A stretch of DNA of 64,000 nt from Phialocephala subalpina. Its lineage: Eukaryota > Ascomycota > Leotiomycetes > Helotiales > Mollisiaceae. Positions 36,871 through 47,029 of the stretch are shown one piece after another. The stretch's first letter is position 1. Every line of letters begins with the position of its first letter. Location: positions 185,022-249,021 of the forward strand of contig FJOG01000010.1 in the NCBI GenBank assembly GCA_900073065.1, written 5' to 3'. The position numbers and the translations under genes were made by a program. The notes beneath the pieces are model-generated. The model searched no databases and had not been told where the DNA came from. It saw nothing but the letters and a program-made list of their open reading frames with translations.

Positions 36871-38295
36871 CGAACCTGGGGCAGATGGGCGTTGTATGAA
36901 TATGAATGGGTATCTCGCCCACGTGTTTATGATAGCTTGGAATTACGAAGGAGCATAGTCGTGCATTTAAGACCGTTAGGTGCATCGAAATGATATCCTT
37001 CTGGTATGCATTTTGAGGATACACTGGCTTACGCACATGCACATAAGAAAATGGCGGGTTTGCATTCTTGCATGGTATTAGCAATCGGGATAGCGCTTGA
37101 GCGGGAGCAATGGGATTAGCGGTTTGCTTGTGCCATAGATTTGCGTTCTTTTCCCGAATGCATAACCGCCTTTACATTTGATTTCTGCTTCTTAATTTTA
37201 TGATTGTGCTTCATGCGCGTGCTTTTGAATCGTACTATCAAGCCATGAACTCAGAGCAATGGAACCAAGAGGAATTGCTCGTCTTCTATGCCCCTTTCTT
37301 CCAGACTTGATCCTTAGCGTTGGGTACTATGGTCGAGAATGACCTCAATGCCACCAGGCCCAGCATCTTAAGGAGTGCAAAAGTCCCAGGAGGTCTCGAG
37401 CATCAAGAAGCCCTGAAATTGGAGGATGCTTTTGTAGCCGCGATGTGAGTCGTTGGGCGGGCTATTCGCCTAGATTGGTCGAGATGGGACATCATGGCTC
37501 CAAGGTCTAGCTACTACATCAAGAGCTATGGTCACGAGTCATGACTTCAAGCAGTCGTCATACATTGACATTCACGTTTTGACGTCCCAAAGGTGAGTCC
37601 CAAACCCTTTCCGCTAAGCACCGTATAGATTTAAATAACACAAATTTTCTCACCCCGGACCTGGACCTGGACCCGGATGTGGTGGAATCGTGAGTAGCCT
37701 TGTTTGGCGACTGACGAGCGTTAAGGCCAACAGTTAGAAAACGCAAAAACTTGGTCTAGTACAGGGTTTCTGGTCTTCGGCACCCGCCAGAGCTCGTTTT
37801 TGCTTTTTGGTTGTGCGGGATATCTTTTGTGGCGGTTTTTTTTTGGTGTTGAGGCTCAAGAAGGCCCTTTCTTGCTTGCTTGTGGAGTTTTATGGTCTCT
37901 CGCTTGATTTTGAAGTCTTCCAATGTTGACTTTCGTTTTCATCTTTCATATCAAGCCGGTCTTGCGATATGCCGAAGAAGCGACGCACCAAAGTCCCAGA
38001 AAGCTAGGGACCCCCATCAAAGCTTGAATTCAAGAACATAAAGATCTAGCCGACCAAGAACCTTTCAACCTCGCCTAATCGATCTCTCCTGAGCTCGATG
38101 AAGGTCATTTACCTAATGTACCTTCATTGTCAAAACAATTACAGTACTTATGTGTCACTTGATTGGCACATACTGGGTCTGGTGTAATTAATCATTGCAT
38201 TGATAATTTAGTCCTATCGTTATTCCAATAGCATCTCATGGCTCGCAAAGTTGTGCATCATCCGGCTGCACATAGATTCGAGCTACTAGCCATAC
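36871..38295. other. 1.4-kb intergenic stretch
   Basis: It lies between the convergent deubiquitinase and the first BTB-type pseudogene. Only short frames occur (for example 37558-37746). A short repeat of GGACCT/GGACCC type lies near 37660-37676. No gene or RNA was recognised. Confidence 0.5.
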
Positions 38296-38928
38296 TTAAG
38301 GTACGTCCTCCTTGTACCAGCAAGGTGCGCCCTTCTTATGGTTACGGCAGTCGCATTTCTTCCACTTTGCAAACGATTCAGGCAGTCCAGTGTGCTTTTC
38401 GGAGTTAGCTTTTATACGTGTTAGCGCATCCATTCTCAAATCGTCGTTTTTCAAGACATCGGAGAACTTCTCCAGAGTCCAATTCCCACTTTTGCATGTG
38501 TAGAATCTAGAATAGACCACCTGTGCAATAACTTGACGGAGATGAGATGTCTTTGTCGTTTTCCCATATACCCCGATCATAGTTTTCGTTGCTGGCAAGT
38601 ATTTGAATTTTGCGCAATTGGTTATCAGAGAGCTCATGATGCGATCCATGAGATCCTTCTAACTTGTCCTCTCTGCGTAACAATATAGTTTGATGCGATC
38701 CTGAATTTCTTCGTCAACCTTCTTTTTGTCGATCGGCTTGAAAGGTATATCGTCAACCCAGAAGTAGAAGAGGTTGAAAGCTGCCAAGGTCGGTATGTGC
38801 GTCTTTTTCTTTCCATCGGTATCTTTTTTGAAGTCTGGCCATCTCTTTAACAGTGCGGGCTGGTCGATTTCGCAATGTTTGTTCGTTGAAAGAATCAAGA
38901 ATTTTACCAAAAATTTTTTTTTTTTTAG
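38296..38928 (-). pseudogene. BTB-type paralogue A, interrupted by an in-frame TAG
   Basis: Two minus-strand segments (38910-38662 and 38658-38296) are in the same frame and separated only by TAG at 38659-38661. They align over their whole length with the other two copies: IKLYCYAERTS-stop-KDLMD here against VKLYCFAEKIGQKDLMD at about 41955-42015. The copy at 41.9 kb has CAG at this position, so a C-to-T change explains the stop. The C-terminus keeps the family motif CDCRNHKKGAPCWYK. Upstream the frame runs into a 13-A tract (38914-38926) and another stop, and the BTB N-terminal part (the ADILVG block of the other copies) is not recognisable. Either the gene is truncated there or a further frame change lies in the A tract. 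Divergence from the other two copies is high. Confidence 0.75.
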
Positions 38929-39662
38929 CTATACTGCCTACTGCGCACTTAGAAATTCGACAAGCAAAGTAAAGTTACATATCTTGTTGAACCCCGCGGG
39001 GCTAACAGGAGTGCTAACGTGGCAACAGCAGATACTCTCGGGCGACTCATCGTTTTTTTGATACTTGCTATGTTCTAGAAAAATTATGGTTAGAGCAAGA
39101 GACAGACGATCAGAGCCAAGTGGTGTAATCTCACCTGCTTTTTGCAAACGGTATCGAGTCCCATTGAGAAACTTGTCTGATGGTCATTGTCGACATTGCG
39201 CTTCAGAATATATGTCCTTCTTCCCTTCTCTCTAGATAGATACTGACTCTATGATGAATCGGAAGTCGCTATCTGAGAGTCACAGATAGTACAACCACGA
39301 GTCAAATCAAGATGAATCGTAGTCACAACAATCGAGGTCTACAAACATGTTGAGCGTTAGTATATGCATACAACGCATTGGAAAATGAGATGTCAGCATT
39401 AATAATCAAGTCGTGTGTTTGCCCAGCGTGATGTTGGGGGTAGTAGCCAAATACTTATAGTCATCGTGTCACAGGCACATAAGCGTGATGACAGGATGTT
39501 TGATTGATTTCACCTGCAAACTCCAACTAACGCCTGTCGCTAATTCATCCTACCCAAGACTGGGTCGCTCAAAACATATGTAACGCTATCTCACAATGTC
39601 TTAAAATCATCGGACATTCAAAGTCGCAAAACCCCCTCCCATGATATTTCCACTCGGCAAGA
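38929..39662. other. 0.7-kb stretch without a recognisable gene
   Basis: This is the upstream remnant of the BTB-type pseudogene and the 3' flank of the methyltransferase gene. It contains CCCCGCGGGG (38993-39002), a perfect 10-bp palindrome. No gene was seen. Confidence 0.45.
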
Positions 39663-40508
39663 TCACGCATGCGGTGCATCTGTCAATGGGACATATCGAA
39701 CACCATACAGTCTCTTCTTCGTAACCACTCCATTCTCGTCCTTATCGACGGTCCAGATATACTGACCACCTCCTCGCTCATCCTCGACTGGGATGAATAT
39801 GCGTCCGGGACTTCTTAGCTGATCAATAAGCTCTTGATGTAGTTCCACGGCCGCGGCACCAACATGAATAGCATCCCACCCCTCCTTCTCTTCTCCCTTC
39901 TCTCCAACCCAGCCCTTCCTCCCATCGCCAACCACAAAGCTGACCTTCGCATTGCCAAGTAATTCCCTGCCTCTCTCACCTTTCTTCATGTTCCCCTCCC
40001 CTAAGTCTCTCAGTGCCTTGATATGCTCTAGTCCCACGACCTTGCCATTTCCTTCTCTATCCTCTATGCTTCCTTGTGGATGTACAAGTTCTGCGATAAC
40101 GGCAGTCAAGTATCCAGATCCAGAGCCAATGTCTAGGACTCTTGAACCGGGTTTTAGGTGCGGTAGGAGGGATTCTGTAGCATGGGCGTGCATGTGCGGT
40201 GCTGAGATGGTGGCAGCATGGCCGATTGATTGTGGTGAGTCTTCGTAGGCATAGGAGGGGTCGGGACAGTAATGCGCTCGGTCAACCTGAATAAGTCTCC
40301 ATTAGTAAAAGCAATCCGAAGTGAAAATATTCTAGAGACTACGGGAGATTGATAATGCTGGAGAAGGAGGGGAAGGAGGGGTTGCAGAAGAGGATAGAGC
40401 ACTAACTTTCATCATAGCAGCCTTGACCAATGGACTATGTATGAGGTCGGCTTTGAATAAATTCTCTATGAGCTCAGAATTACTGTTTCCAGAGCAGCGC
40501 CAGGCCAT
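39663..40508 (-). CDS. Protein-L-isoaspartate O-methyltransferase, two exons
   Basis: Exon 1 is 40508-40407 and exon 2 is 40286-39663, joined across a 120-bp intron, giving 726 nt or 241 aa. The start MAWRCSGNSNSELIENLFK is the canonical N-terminus of eukaryotic PIMT. It continues HSPLVKAAMMKVDRAHYCPD across the splice. The SAM-binding motif I is VLDIGSGSGYLT, preceded by SAPHMHAHATE. The later blocks WDAIHVGAAA and GGRIFIPV-like (SPGRIFIPVEDE) match motifs II/III. The enzyme methylates isoaspartyl residues in aged proteins, starting their repair, in the cytosol. Here an insertion of about 20 charged residues (EDREGNGKVVG...KKGERGRE) lies between the motifs. The length fits the family (about 225-245 aa). 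Confidence 0.95.
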
Positions 40509-41544
40509 ATTGAAGATGTTTCTTTTCGTTGTACCGCGGAAAGCACGGATGAGGTTGCGTAGTGAATGCAGTGTGATTGATTGTCCTTGACTATTATTGT
40601 TGTAGTTTGAGTATGGGCCAGAGCTTTTGGAGGAGATGGATCATTGGTATGAAGGTTCGACTGTGTTTGTTGTTTGATCGTGATTCTCAGAAGATTGTCG
40701 TCCATGAGATCAGGCTGACGCCACAGGTGGGTTGAGGTGTGGCGCTCTCCAGCCTCGTTCGCTTAACCCCGCATCTCCCCCCTGAACAAATCTTCCGAAC
40801 TTCATATGTGTGGAGCACAATCTTCTTATTGATTTAAACTCTATCCATGGAGCAAAATCGATATTCTACTCACTTTTGATCAATATCAAGCAGAATTACT
40901 CGCAAGCCTCAATGTGGCGAGGCGTGTATTAGCAGTGGCATCAAATGTCCAAGTTTCTCCCCAACTTTTCAAGTCTGAACGACATTCTCAACACCTCTGC
41001 TACTTTGCACTGTTTCTGACATTTGGATCCGGAGATCCTTAGCACGTCTCGCTTTAGCTGATATCCTTTCCTTAGCTCAAAGTTCCTGATGCTCAAACCT
41101 GAATCGATTTCGGAGGTTCGTAATTTTGACCACATAGTTGCCATAGTTTGTTGAACTCGAAGGATTGCGTCCAATTTTACTCCCAAATGCTGGGTTGCAT
41201 TCTGAATTCCAAAGTCGATTAACGAATCTGCATTGATCACTTTCTCACAAACTTCTCTCCTCCATTCACCTTCCCGAACATTTCCAACCAACCATCTTCC
41301 CTTCCACCTTCAGCTATCTACCGGGAACTTTGATGACGCGCTCACAATACGCTCACCTAGTTCCATCAGCCACCTGATCGCACACTCGGAGATACTATCA
41401 GTTTCGCCCAACGGCAGGATTCTGTTTGACGGTGAATAAGTGCACGAACTCGGCTTTGGATGAGCTGAAACGCTGACGAGAAAAGCACCAGAAGTCCTCC
41501 CAACTTCCAACGTCCCTCAAGACTCAGCACATCCTTGCTCGAAG
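40509..41544. other. 1-kb intergenic stretch
   Basis: It lies between the divergent methyltransferase and the second BTB-type gene. The minus-strand frame 40941-41291 (116 codons) has an ATG-like start context but no recognisable domain, and is not called. No RNA gene was seen. Confidence 0.45.
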
Positions 41545-42381
41545 ATGGCGAAGCAGGAGACACCTTCATATCCGGGTTCAATCGAACCAAAAGTAACATC
41601 TGAATTCAGCGCGTGAGTTCACGTATCTGGTCGACCATGGGGAGATGTCCCTCCAATTTGGAGACAATGATCGCAGAGAGCTAACGCCATGTTTTCGCAG
41701 TAAATCAGGTACCGAGATAGCGGATATCTTGGTCGGGTCAGATCTGAAACACTTCAAGATACATGAGAAGTTGCTATGCGCCAAGTCCGAATTCTTCGAG
41801 AAAATGCTCCATGGTCGACTTAAGGAGGCTATTGAACAAACAATCCGACTCCCAGAAGATCATGCAGTCGCCTTCGACCTCTTCCCAGAGTGGCTCTATT
41901 CTGGAAATCTCTATAAAGCAGACTCGAACATACGAATCATGGTTGAGGGCCTCTCTTCAATCGTGTAAAACTTTATTGCTTTGCTGAGAAAATCGGTCAG
42001 AAGGATCTCATGGACTGCTCAATGTCTTCAATCATTACGCTTTGCCGCGAGCATAAGAAATTACCAACGACAAACATTATGGTCTGGGCATACCAGAACA
42101 AGAAGCCTGGCTCCATTCTTCGGACATTCATTGCCCAAGTTCTCCTTTCCGTGTTCCATGAGGGGGCAAATCCCAATGGAGATTGGTCGTTGAGAGAGCT
42201 GTCCAACGCCATATCAACAAACGGTGACATGGGCATAGACTTCCTGACGATCTTGCGAGCAGCCACAACCGATGATGCCAGCAAGAAGTTGTCTACCTAC
42301 CCCTATCGATTCTACGCTTGTCGGTATCATAACCACAAAACCGGCGAGGCTTGTCCCTATGAGGTTGAAAAAGCGCCATAA
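41545..42381 (+). pseudogene. BTB/POZ-type paralogue B, single-base frameshift
   Basis: Exon 1 is 41545-41612 (MAKQETPSYPGSIEPKV). An 88-bp intron (GTGAGT...TCGCAG) is followed by exon 2 from 41701. The BTB-type core is clear: GTEIADILVGSDLKHFKIHE, LLCAKSEFFEKMLHG, and a LPEDHAVAFDLFPEWLYSG block. At about 41945-41950 the frame fails: it reads MVEGLSSIV then TAA. One base on, the family continues as GPLFNRVKLYCFAEK to the C-terminal motif CRYHNHKTGEACPYE and a TAA at 42379. A single missing G in the run at 41947-41949 would explain it. Exon lengths imply 249 aa without the lesion. BTB proteins of this type usually act as dimeric adaptors, but no function is known to me for this family. It could be a true pseudogene or a base-calling error. 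Confidence 0.85.
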
Positions 42382-42382
42382 A

Positions 42383-42830
42383 CAACTCGACTCCAACCAC
42401 TTCGCCAGTCATTTGTTGGCATTCAAAAAGCCTCTCATTCCCAGGGACATTGAGAGGACGTCAGCTCGGATGATCAGCCAAGATACAAGATACTCTTGCA
42501 GCATTTCATCAACTCGCATTTTTGAGAAGAGTCTTCTTATGATGGCTACATTCAAGAGCAGCTCAACTTTCAATTCCTTCGCCAGCCACTTCTTCCAAAC
42601 CGGCTTTGAAAAGGTCCCACATTCTCTGGGAGATTGGGAGGATGTCAGGATGAGAAGCATCATCTTGCCTCACGTCGACATCCCCTGCCTTTGGGAAAGG
42701 CCTTATGATGGCTGGTCTCTAAGCAACTCAACATTCAACGCCTTCGCCCCTCTCTTCTAAATTGGCTTTCAAAAAGTCCCGTATTCACAGGGACACTAGG
42801 AAGACGTCAGGATGATGAGTAACAATACAA
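42383..42830. repeat. Three diverged tandem copies of a ~100-bp core downstream of BTB paralogue B
   Basis: Copies begin near 42383, 42559 and 42724. They share CAACTC..CTTCGCC..C..TT, then (A/G)AAAAG, (G)GGA and GA(C/T)GTCAG in the same order, with spacings of 176 and 165 bp. The first copy starts immediately at the BTB stop codon. Between copies 1 and 2, and 2 and 3, CTTATGATGGCT also recurs. Divergence is high, so the repeat is old. Confidence 0.7.
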
Positions 42831-43649
42831 TATCCCAATGCGTCATCTCAATTTCTGTTTCTCCTACGAAAAATATATGATGGGAGCTCATCTCCCAAAC
42901 TTCGACAGCCCAACCCGAATCGCTCATATCTCGCTTAGCACTTCCCCCCTTGCTCAGCTGTTTCCACTCTCGATCTGACTTTCCGAACTCGAAGACGCCT
43001 TGAAAACAGGTCGACCATACTATTGCGGCGAACTGTGAGAAAAAACTTAAGATGCAAGCATGAGGTAAATTTCCACCGTTCCTTCCCGGGTTCGTTACAT
43101 AGCTTCACAGATACAAGTTTCTAGCATGATCAATTTACTCTAAAGTTTCCCTTCACAAGTGCCTCCAAACCCTCCCATCTTTCTCAAGTCATGAAGTTAA
43201 ATCTACCTCCGCACATCGCTTACGATCATCACAGCTTCATTAAAGCGGTCCGCCATTCGAGACCCGCCAAGTCCTACTCTAATCCTTAAAACACCCCCTG
43301 TCTCATGAAAACCTTCGCCCAAAACCCCGCCAAGAATCCATCATCTGATATCCTACATCCATAGCGACATGACAGGACTCTTTCATGGGAGCTAGTGCTT
43401 CAGCCGTTTCGATCTAGTTTTGTTCTTCTTCGATACGAGATGAGAGACAGGGATGAGAGATCAGATAAGATGGAGATGTTTTCTCTCCATCTGATATATT
43501 CTTGGTTTGTTCTGTTCTGTTCTGTTGACCATTCATTGTCATTCTTTGGAAGATTGTATTTATTGTGTTTCTATTTGCAGCTGGTCTTGCTTCTATTCTT
43601 CAACTCTCGTTTAGACATTCATTATATCTTGACTTCAAATACCATCAAA
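42831..43649. other. 0.8-kb intergenic stretch, upstream of the secreted-protein gene
   Basis: The last 250 bp contain a pyrimidine-rich leader (TTCTGTTCTGTTCTGTTG near 43508-43525) before the ATG at 43650. No other gene was seen. Confidence 0.5.
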
Positions 43650-44484
43650 ATGCACATCTCAACTATAATCACCTCCCTCGCTCTCTTCGGGACTGCCTTC
43701 TCAGGTTCCTCTCTCAAGTATCCCAACACCTTGACAATTAACTAATCCTTTCCCCAAAGCTCCTGCACTCTCTAGCCGTGCAACCGCCTGCTTCGTGATC
43801 GGCAACACCGCGCTCCCAGCCGAAGTACAAGACTCGGTCGACAGCATCCAATCCGCTGTAACCTGCGATACATCAAAAACCACCCTCTCAGGCGGTACTT
43901 ACGCCCCAATCCCTTCCCCGTCCACCCTCACAACTAACCATATCCCTAGTCCCAGACGTCTCCTCCGGCGGCATCGCCTTCTCATCCATCGACTTCTCCC
44001 AATCCACCCAAAGCCCCCTCACCTTCGCCCTCAGCACATTCGCAACCGCCACCCCCCTCGCCTCAACCAACTTAACCCTCTTCCAAAACCAACTAAACAC
44101 CTACCTAGCAACCGAAGCCGGAATCCGCTCCGTCGGCGGGAACTTGGCCATTAAGGCACCGAAATTCTTTCAAAGCTTCCAAATTGCTAGGATCTTGACT
44201 GCGCAGGGAACGACGATTACGGATCCGGGACAGACGGTTGAGCATTTGCTGGGGAAGGTTATTAAGAATGCGGGGAGTGCGGTCAGTCGACTTCCCTTGA
44301 GCTACATTTCCCCTTCTGGCAGTTTTCACCGGTTCTACTCGCTGCAAAACCAGCAGCAGGCATTTGACTACCGAATAACTTCCGATATGTCTGAAAGAAG
44401 TATACTGACTCGAGGATGTCGGGGAAACAGGAGACGCAGGCTACTAAGGATGAGATTACTGCTTTAGCTTCTGTTCTGTCCTGA
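43650..44484 (+). CDS. Small secreted protein of unknown function (202 aa), four exons
   Basis: Proposed exons are 43650-43704, 43760-43894, 43950-44281 and 44398-44484, giving 609 nt. The N-terminus MHISTIITSLALFGTAFSA is a clear signal peptide, with likely cleavage after AFSA or at LSSR. The mature part contains only two Cys (ACFVIG and VTCDTS), so probably one disulfide. It is rich in Ser, Thr, Leu and Ala with two N-glycosylation sequons at most (one at NLT). The C-terminus KDEITALASVLS is reached only through a last intron of 116 bp with a GTCAGT donor and GAAAG acceptor. The donors GTTCCT and GTACTT are weak, so exon boundaries are less certain than elsewhere. Small secreted proteins of plant- or insect-associated fungi often act outside the cell, but I recognise no family here. 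Confidence 0.65.
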
Positions 44485-44834
44485 TTTGCTGCAATTCGAA
44501 AGATGAGGACTCGGAAAGCGAGGCAAGAAGAACGGACTGTATGTAGTGTGATGATGTACATACAAATGGGATGGGAGGAGAAGGGAAGGGGATGGGTTTG
44601 AAGAACTAAATATACTATTGAGACCACAATGTATATACCGTATTGCAACAGTAGAGATCATAACAAAGATGTGATTTGATCTGCATGATGGGTCTCTAAA
44701 CATTTCATCATTCCATGCAATAGCAGAACGCCCACCCGAATCGCTTTCCAAACAAACGAGGCACCTCCTTTCCCATATGAACGCCACAAACTGTACTGTC
44801 GATATTTGCCAAGTTCCGTTCCTTCAAACCCCTA

Positions 44835-46016
44835 TCAAACCACCGTCTCGGATTCTTCTCCAGCCGCAATTATAGGAACAGGTAGCCCTCGGTCTGGGCT
44901 CTGAAGAACCAGTTGTTCGTGCCTCCTCGCTTTCAGGAAATCGCTCACTGCCCGGATCAAAATAAACCATCCAACGATCATCAGGATATATGCCAGCCAT
45001 TCACTGCTGGCAACATCACTCCATCCTCCAGATCCTGAGTCCATTCCCTGAGCTGCCTGGTTGACTTGGTTCGGGTCGAAATCGTGACTGTTCGGGTCCG
45101 GAGGCTGTGTGTAGTTCGGGTCTTGTCCATTTGCCGGGGGAGAAGAACTATTCCCTGAGCCCTTCATGTAGAATCCATATTGAACAAGAGTGATACCAAG
45201 ACCGGCACGAGAACCGTTCTTGGCTGCGTGTGTAGTATGTAGAAGGTATGTGAGAAGGAAACCAACGAGTTGGAAGGACATCGATATCATGCCGTTCCAG
45301 ATAAAGGAGAAGACAGATCCAACTGGTAGACCTTCAACATAGACTTCATCTGGACCTCCAAGACCTGGTGCGAGAATCGTGGTTTCCCAATATGGTGGTG
45401 CGGCATCCGCTGCAGCCTGCTCATATGTCTGGAAAATTGTCAGCGGCGCTTATCTCAAAAAGAAATTATGGCTCAACTCACAGGTGGGTGTTCTTCCTGC
45501 TTCTCTCCAGTCTCGGGCTTAGCACTAAGGTTCGCAAATACTCCATCCGAGGCCGATCCGCCACCGTAAACTCTGCCAGACGGTCGGGTTGCTTGTTGGG
45601 AAAAGACGGGTAGGTGTGTTGGTCTCCGTTCTATCACTGGTCTAGGCGCCTCAGTCGTCGACTCTGGTTGACTGTTCACTTGTTCCGTCGACGATGACTG
45701 TGGAGTCCCCCTCATCAATCTCTGTCTATCATCGCCATCGTTCTCCTCATCACTGTCGGATCCATCCGCATCAAAGGTATCAGCGAGATTCTGATCAACC
45801 GTTGCATCATTATGTCTCGAAGTCGGTGAGGAAGCGCGTGATCGGAAAGAAGGAGGCGGTGAATTCGGTATCGTAGGACTTATAGGAGAGTCTGTATCAT
45901 TCGCAGATACCTGGTGATGATTGTCAGTATTTCTCTCATCAGCGTTGTACATCGTGATTGCGTGGCGAGGCTTGGCCGGATGTGGTACGTACCCTTTCAT
46001 ATCGTTGCGAGCTCAT
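44835..46016 (-). CDS. BSD2: Bsd2/NDFIP-type membrane adaptor for the Rsp5/NEDD4 ubiquitin ligase, three exons
   Basis: Exons are 46016-45993 (8 codons, MSSQRYER), 45910-45482 and 45428-44835, giving 348 aa. The N-terminal half is Ser/Pro-rich, acidic and cytosolic. Membrane segments are VGSVFSFIWNGMISMSFQLV, continuing into GFLLTYLLH, then a Gly-rich segment GLGITLVQYGFYMKG, and last WLAYILMIVGWFILIRAVSD. The order and the NGMISMSFQLVGFLLTYLLH block are characteristic of the Bsd2/NDFIP family, which recruits Rsp5 through PY motifs to sort metal transporters to the vacuole from the Golgi and endosomes. A PPxY motif (PPTYEQ) is present and is formed across the second splice junction (PP from exon 2, TY from exon 3). 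It is divergent from the assembly-factor gene (345 bp apart). Confidence 0.9.
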
Positions 46017-46361
46017 CGTGTTGTGCTGCACAGAACAAAGAAAAGCGGTCGCTGTCGACTCGACGATGAGCCTGAAATAAGAGAAGGAGGGGAAAGGAAT
46101 GGAAGGAGCGTGGTAGGTGGTGAAGTGTGGTAATCAGGAGACGACGCCGTCAAAGGTGTTGGACTCGGGGTCGAGCGGGCTTGGTCGGACTGAAACTGAG
46201 GCTTAGCTTTTTTCGCCTCAGGCAACCTATCAATGAATGGACCAGACTTCAACCCCTGCTCAAAGTTATGCAACGACGTCAAGACTGGGGTTTCGCGAAT
46301 CTCAGAAATAATTCAAGAGCCCATGAACTCCTGTTGAAATAGACTTCAGCGCTGAATCACA
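46017..46361. promoter_or_regulatory. Divergent promoter region between BSD2 and the Cbp6/UQCC2-like gene
   Basis: 345 bp between divergent start codons. Both strands carry open frames here, but none belongs to a recognisable exon. Confidence 0.5.
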
Positions 46362-46866
46362 ATGTCCAAATCAGTATGCAAACATACCTCTTCTTTGATT
46401 GTCCCCGAACTCTTACTGACATTAACAAAAGATAGCATACAAGCACTATATTCGAGCTCTTTCTCGATGGCCGAAAGACAACTTGAGACCCGACTGCCAA
46501 TTTCAAGATGCAATGCGAAAAAGAATAGATAGGAGGTTCCTCCTTGCATCGTCGACAACGCCAAATGCAGCGCGAGCAGTAGCGAATAGTGCTGTGGATG
46601 AGAGGTTGGAGTTGGAGCAGGTGAACGTGCTGTATTCTTTGTTGGAGAATCGATATAGTCGGAAGGTACGTTCACAAAGAGAATTGGAGCGAGGAATGTC
46701 ACTGACTCATTTTGGACAACAGTATCCGATCACTGGCTCTCTGATGAAGCCTGCGAGTAACCCAACACATTACGCAGATTTGGTTAAGGAGTTAGAGGAG
46801 GCGCCGGAAAGGAGTTTCTGGGGACGGTTGACGAATAGATGGAAAGGCTTCTTACGATTTCAATGA
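46362..46866 (+). CDS. Small mitochondrial protein, Cbp6/UQCC2-like complex III assembly factor
   Basis: Exons are 46362-46373 (4 codons, MSKS), 46432-46665 and 46723-46866, giving 390 nt or 129 aa. The sequence IAYKHYIRALSRWPKDNLRP, then QFQDAMRKRIDRRF, then LEQVNVLYSLLENRYSRKYP has the same order and spacing as UQCC2/Cbp6 (helix with RxxxxWP, helix ending in R-x-R-F, helix ending in KYP). Those proteins bind nascent cytochrome b at the mitochondrial ribosome. The second intron (46666-46722) is 57 nt, a multiple of three without stops, so retention would add 19 residues inside the KYP helix. Splicing is preferred because it restores KYPITG, the family junction. The assignment rests on pattern only. 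Other small mitochondrial assembly factors are possible. Confidence 0.65.
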
Positions 46867-47029
46867 TTCACGAACATACTGTACTTGTACTGTACCATAA
46901 ACATACACTGGCGTCCAGGAACATAATCAGATCAACTCGTCATTTCTGTCTAAACTCCCAAACTCCATGCTTATGCACCCAATTCTATGCAAATCCTATA
47001 GGTATTACCTCCCTAATTTCCAGCGAATA

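Noticed and set aside
40941..41291. 116-codon minus frame upstream of BTB paralogue B
   Set aside because: Sequence looks helical but has no family resemblance and no supporting exon. It could be antisense or chance.
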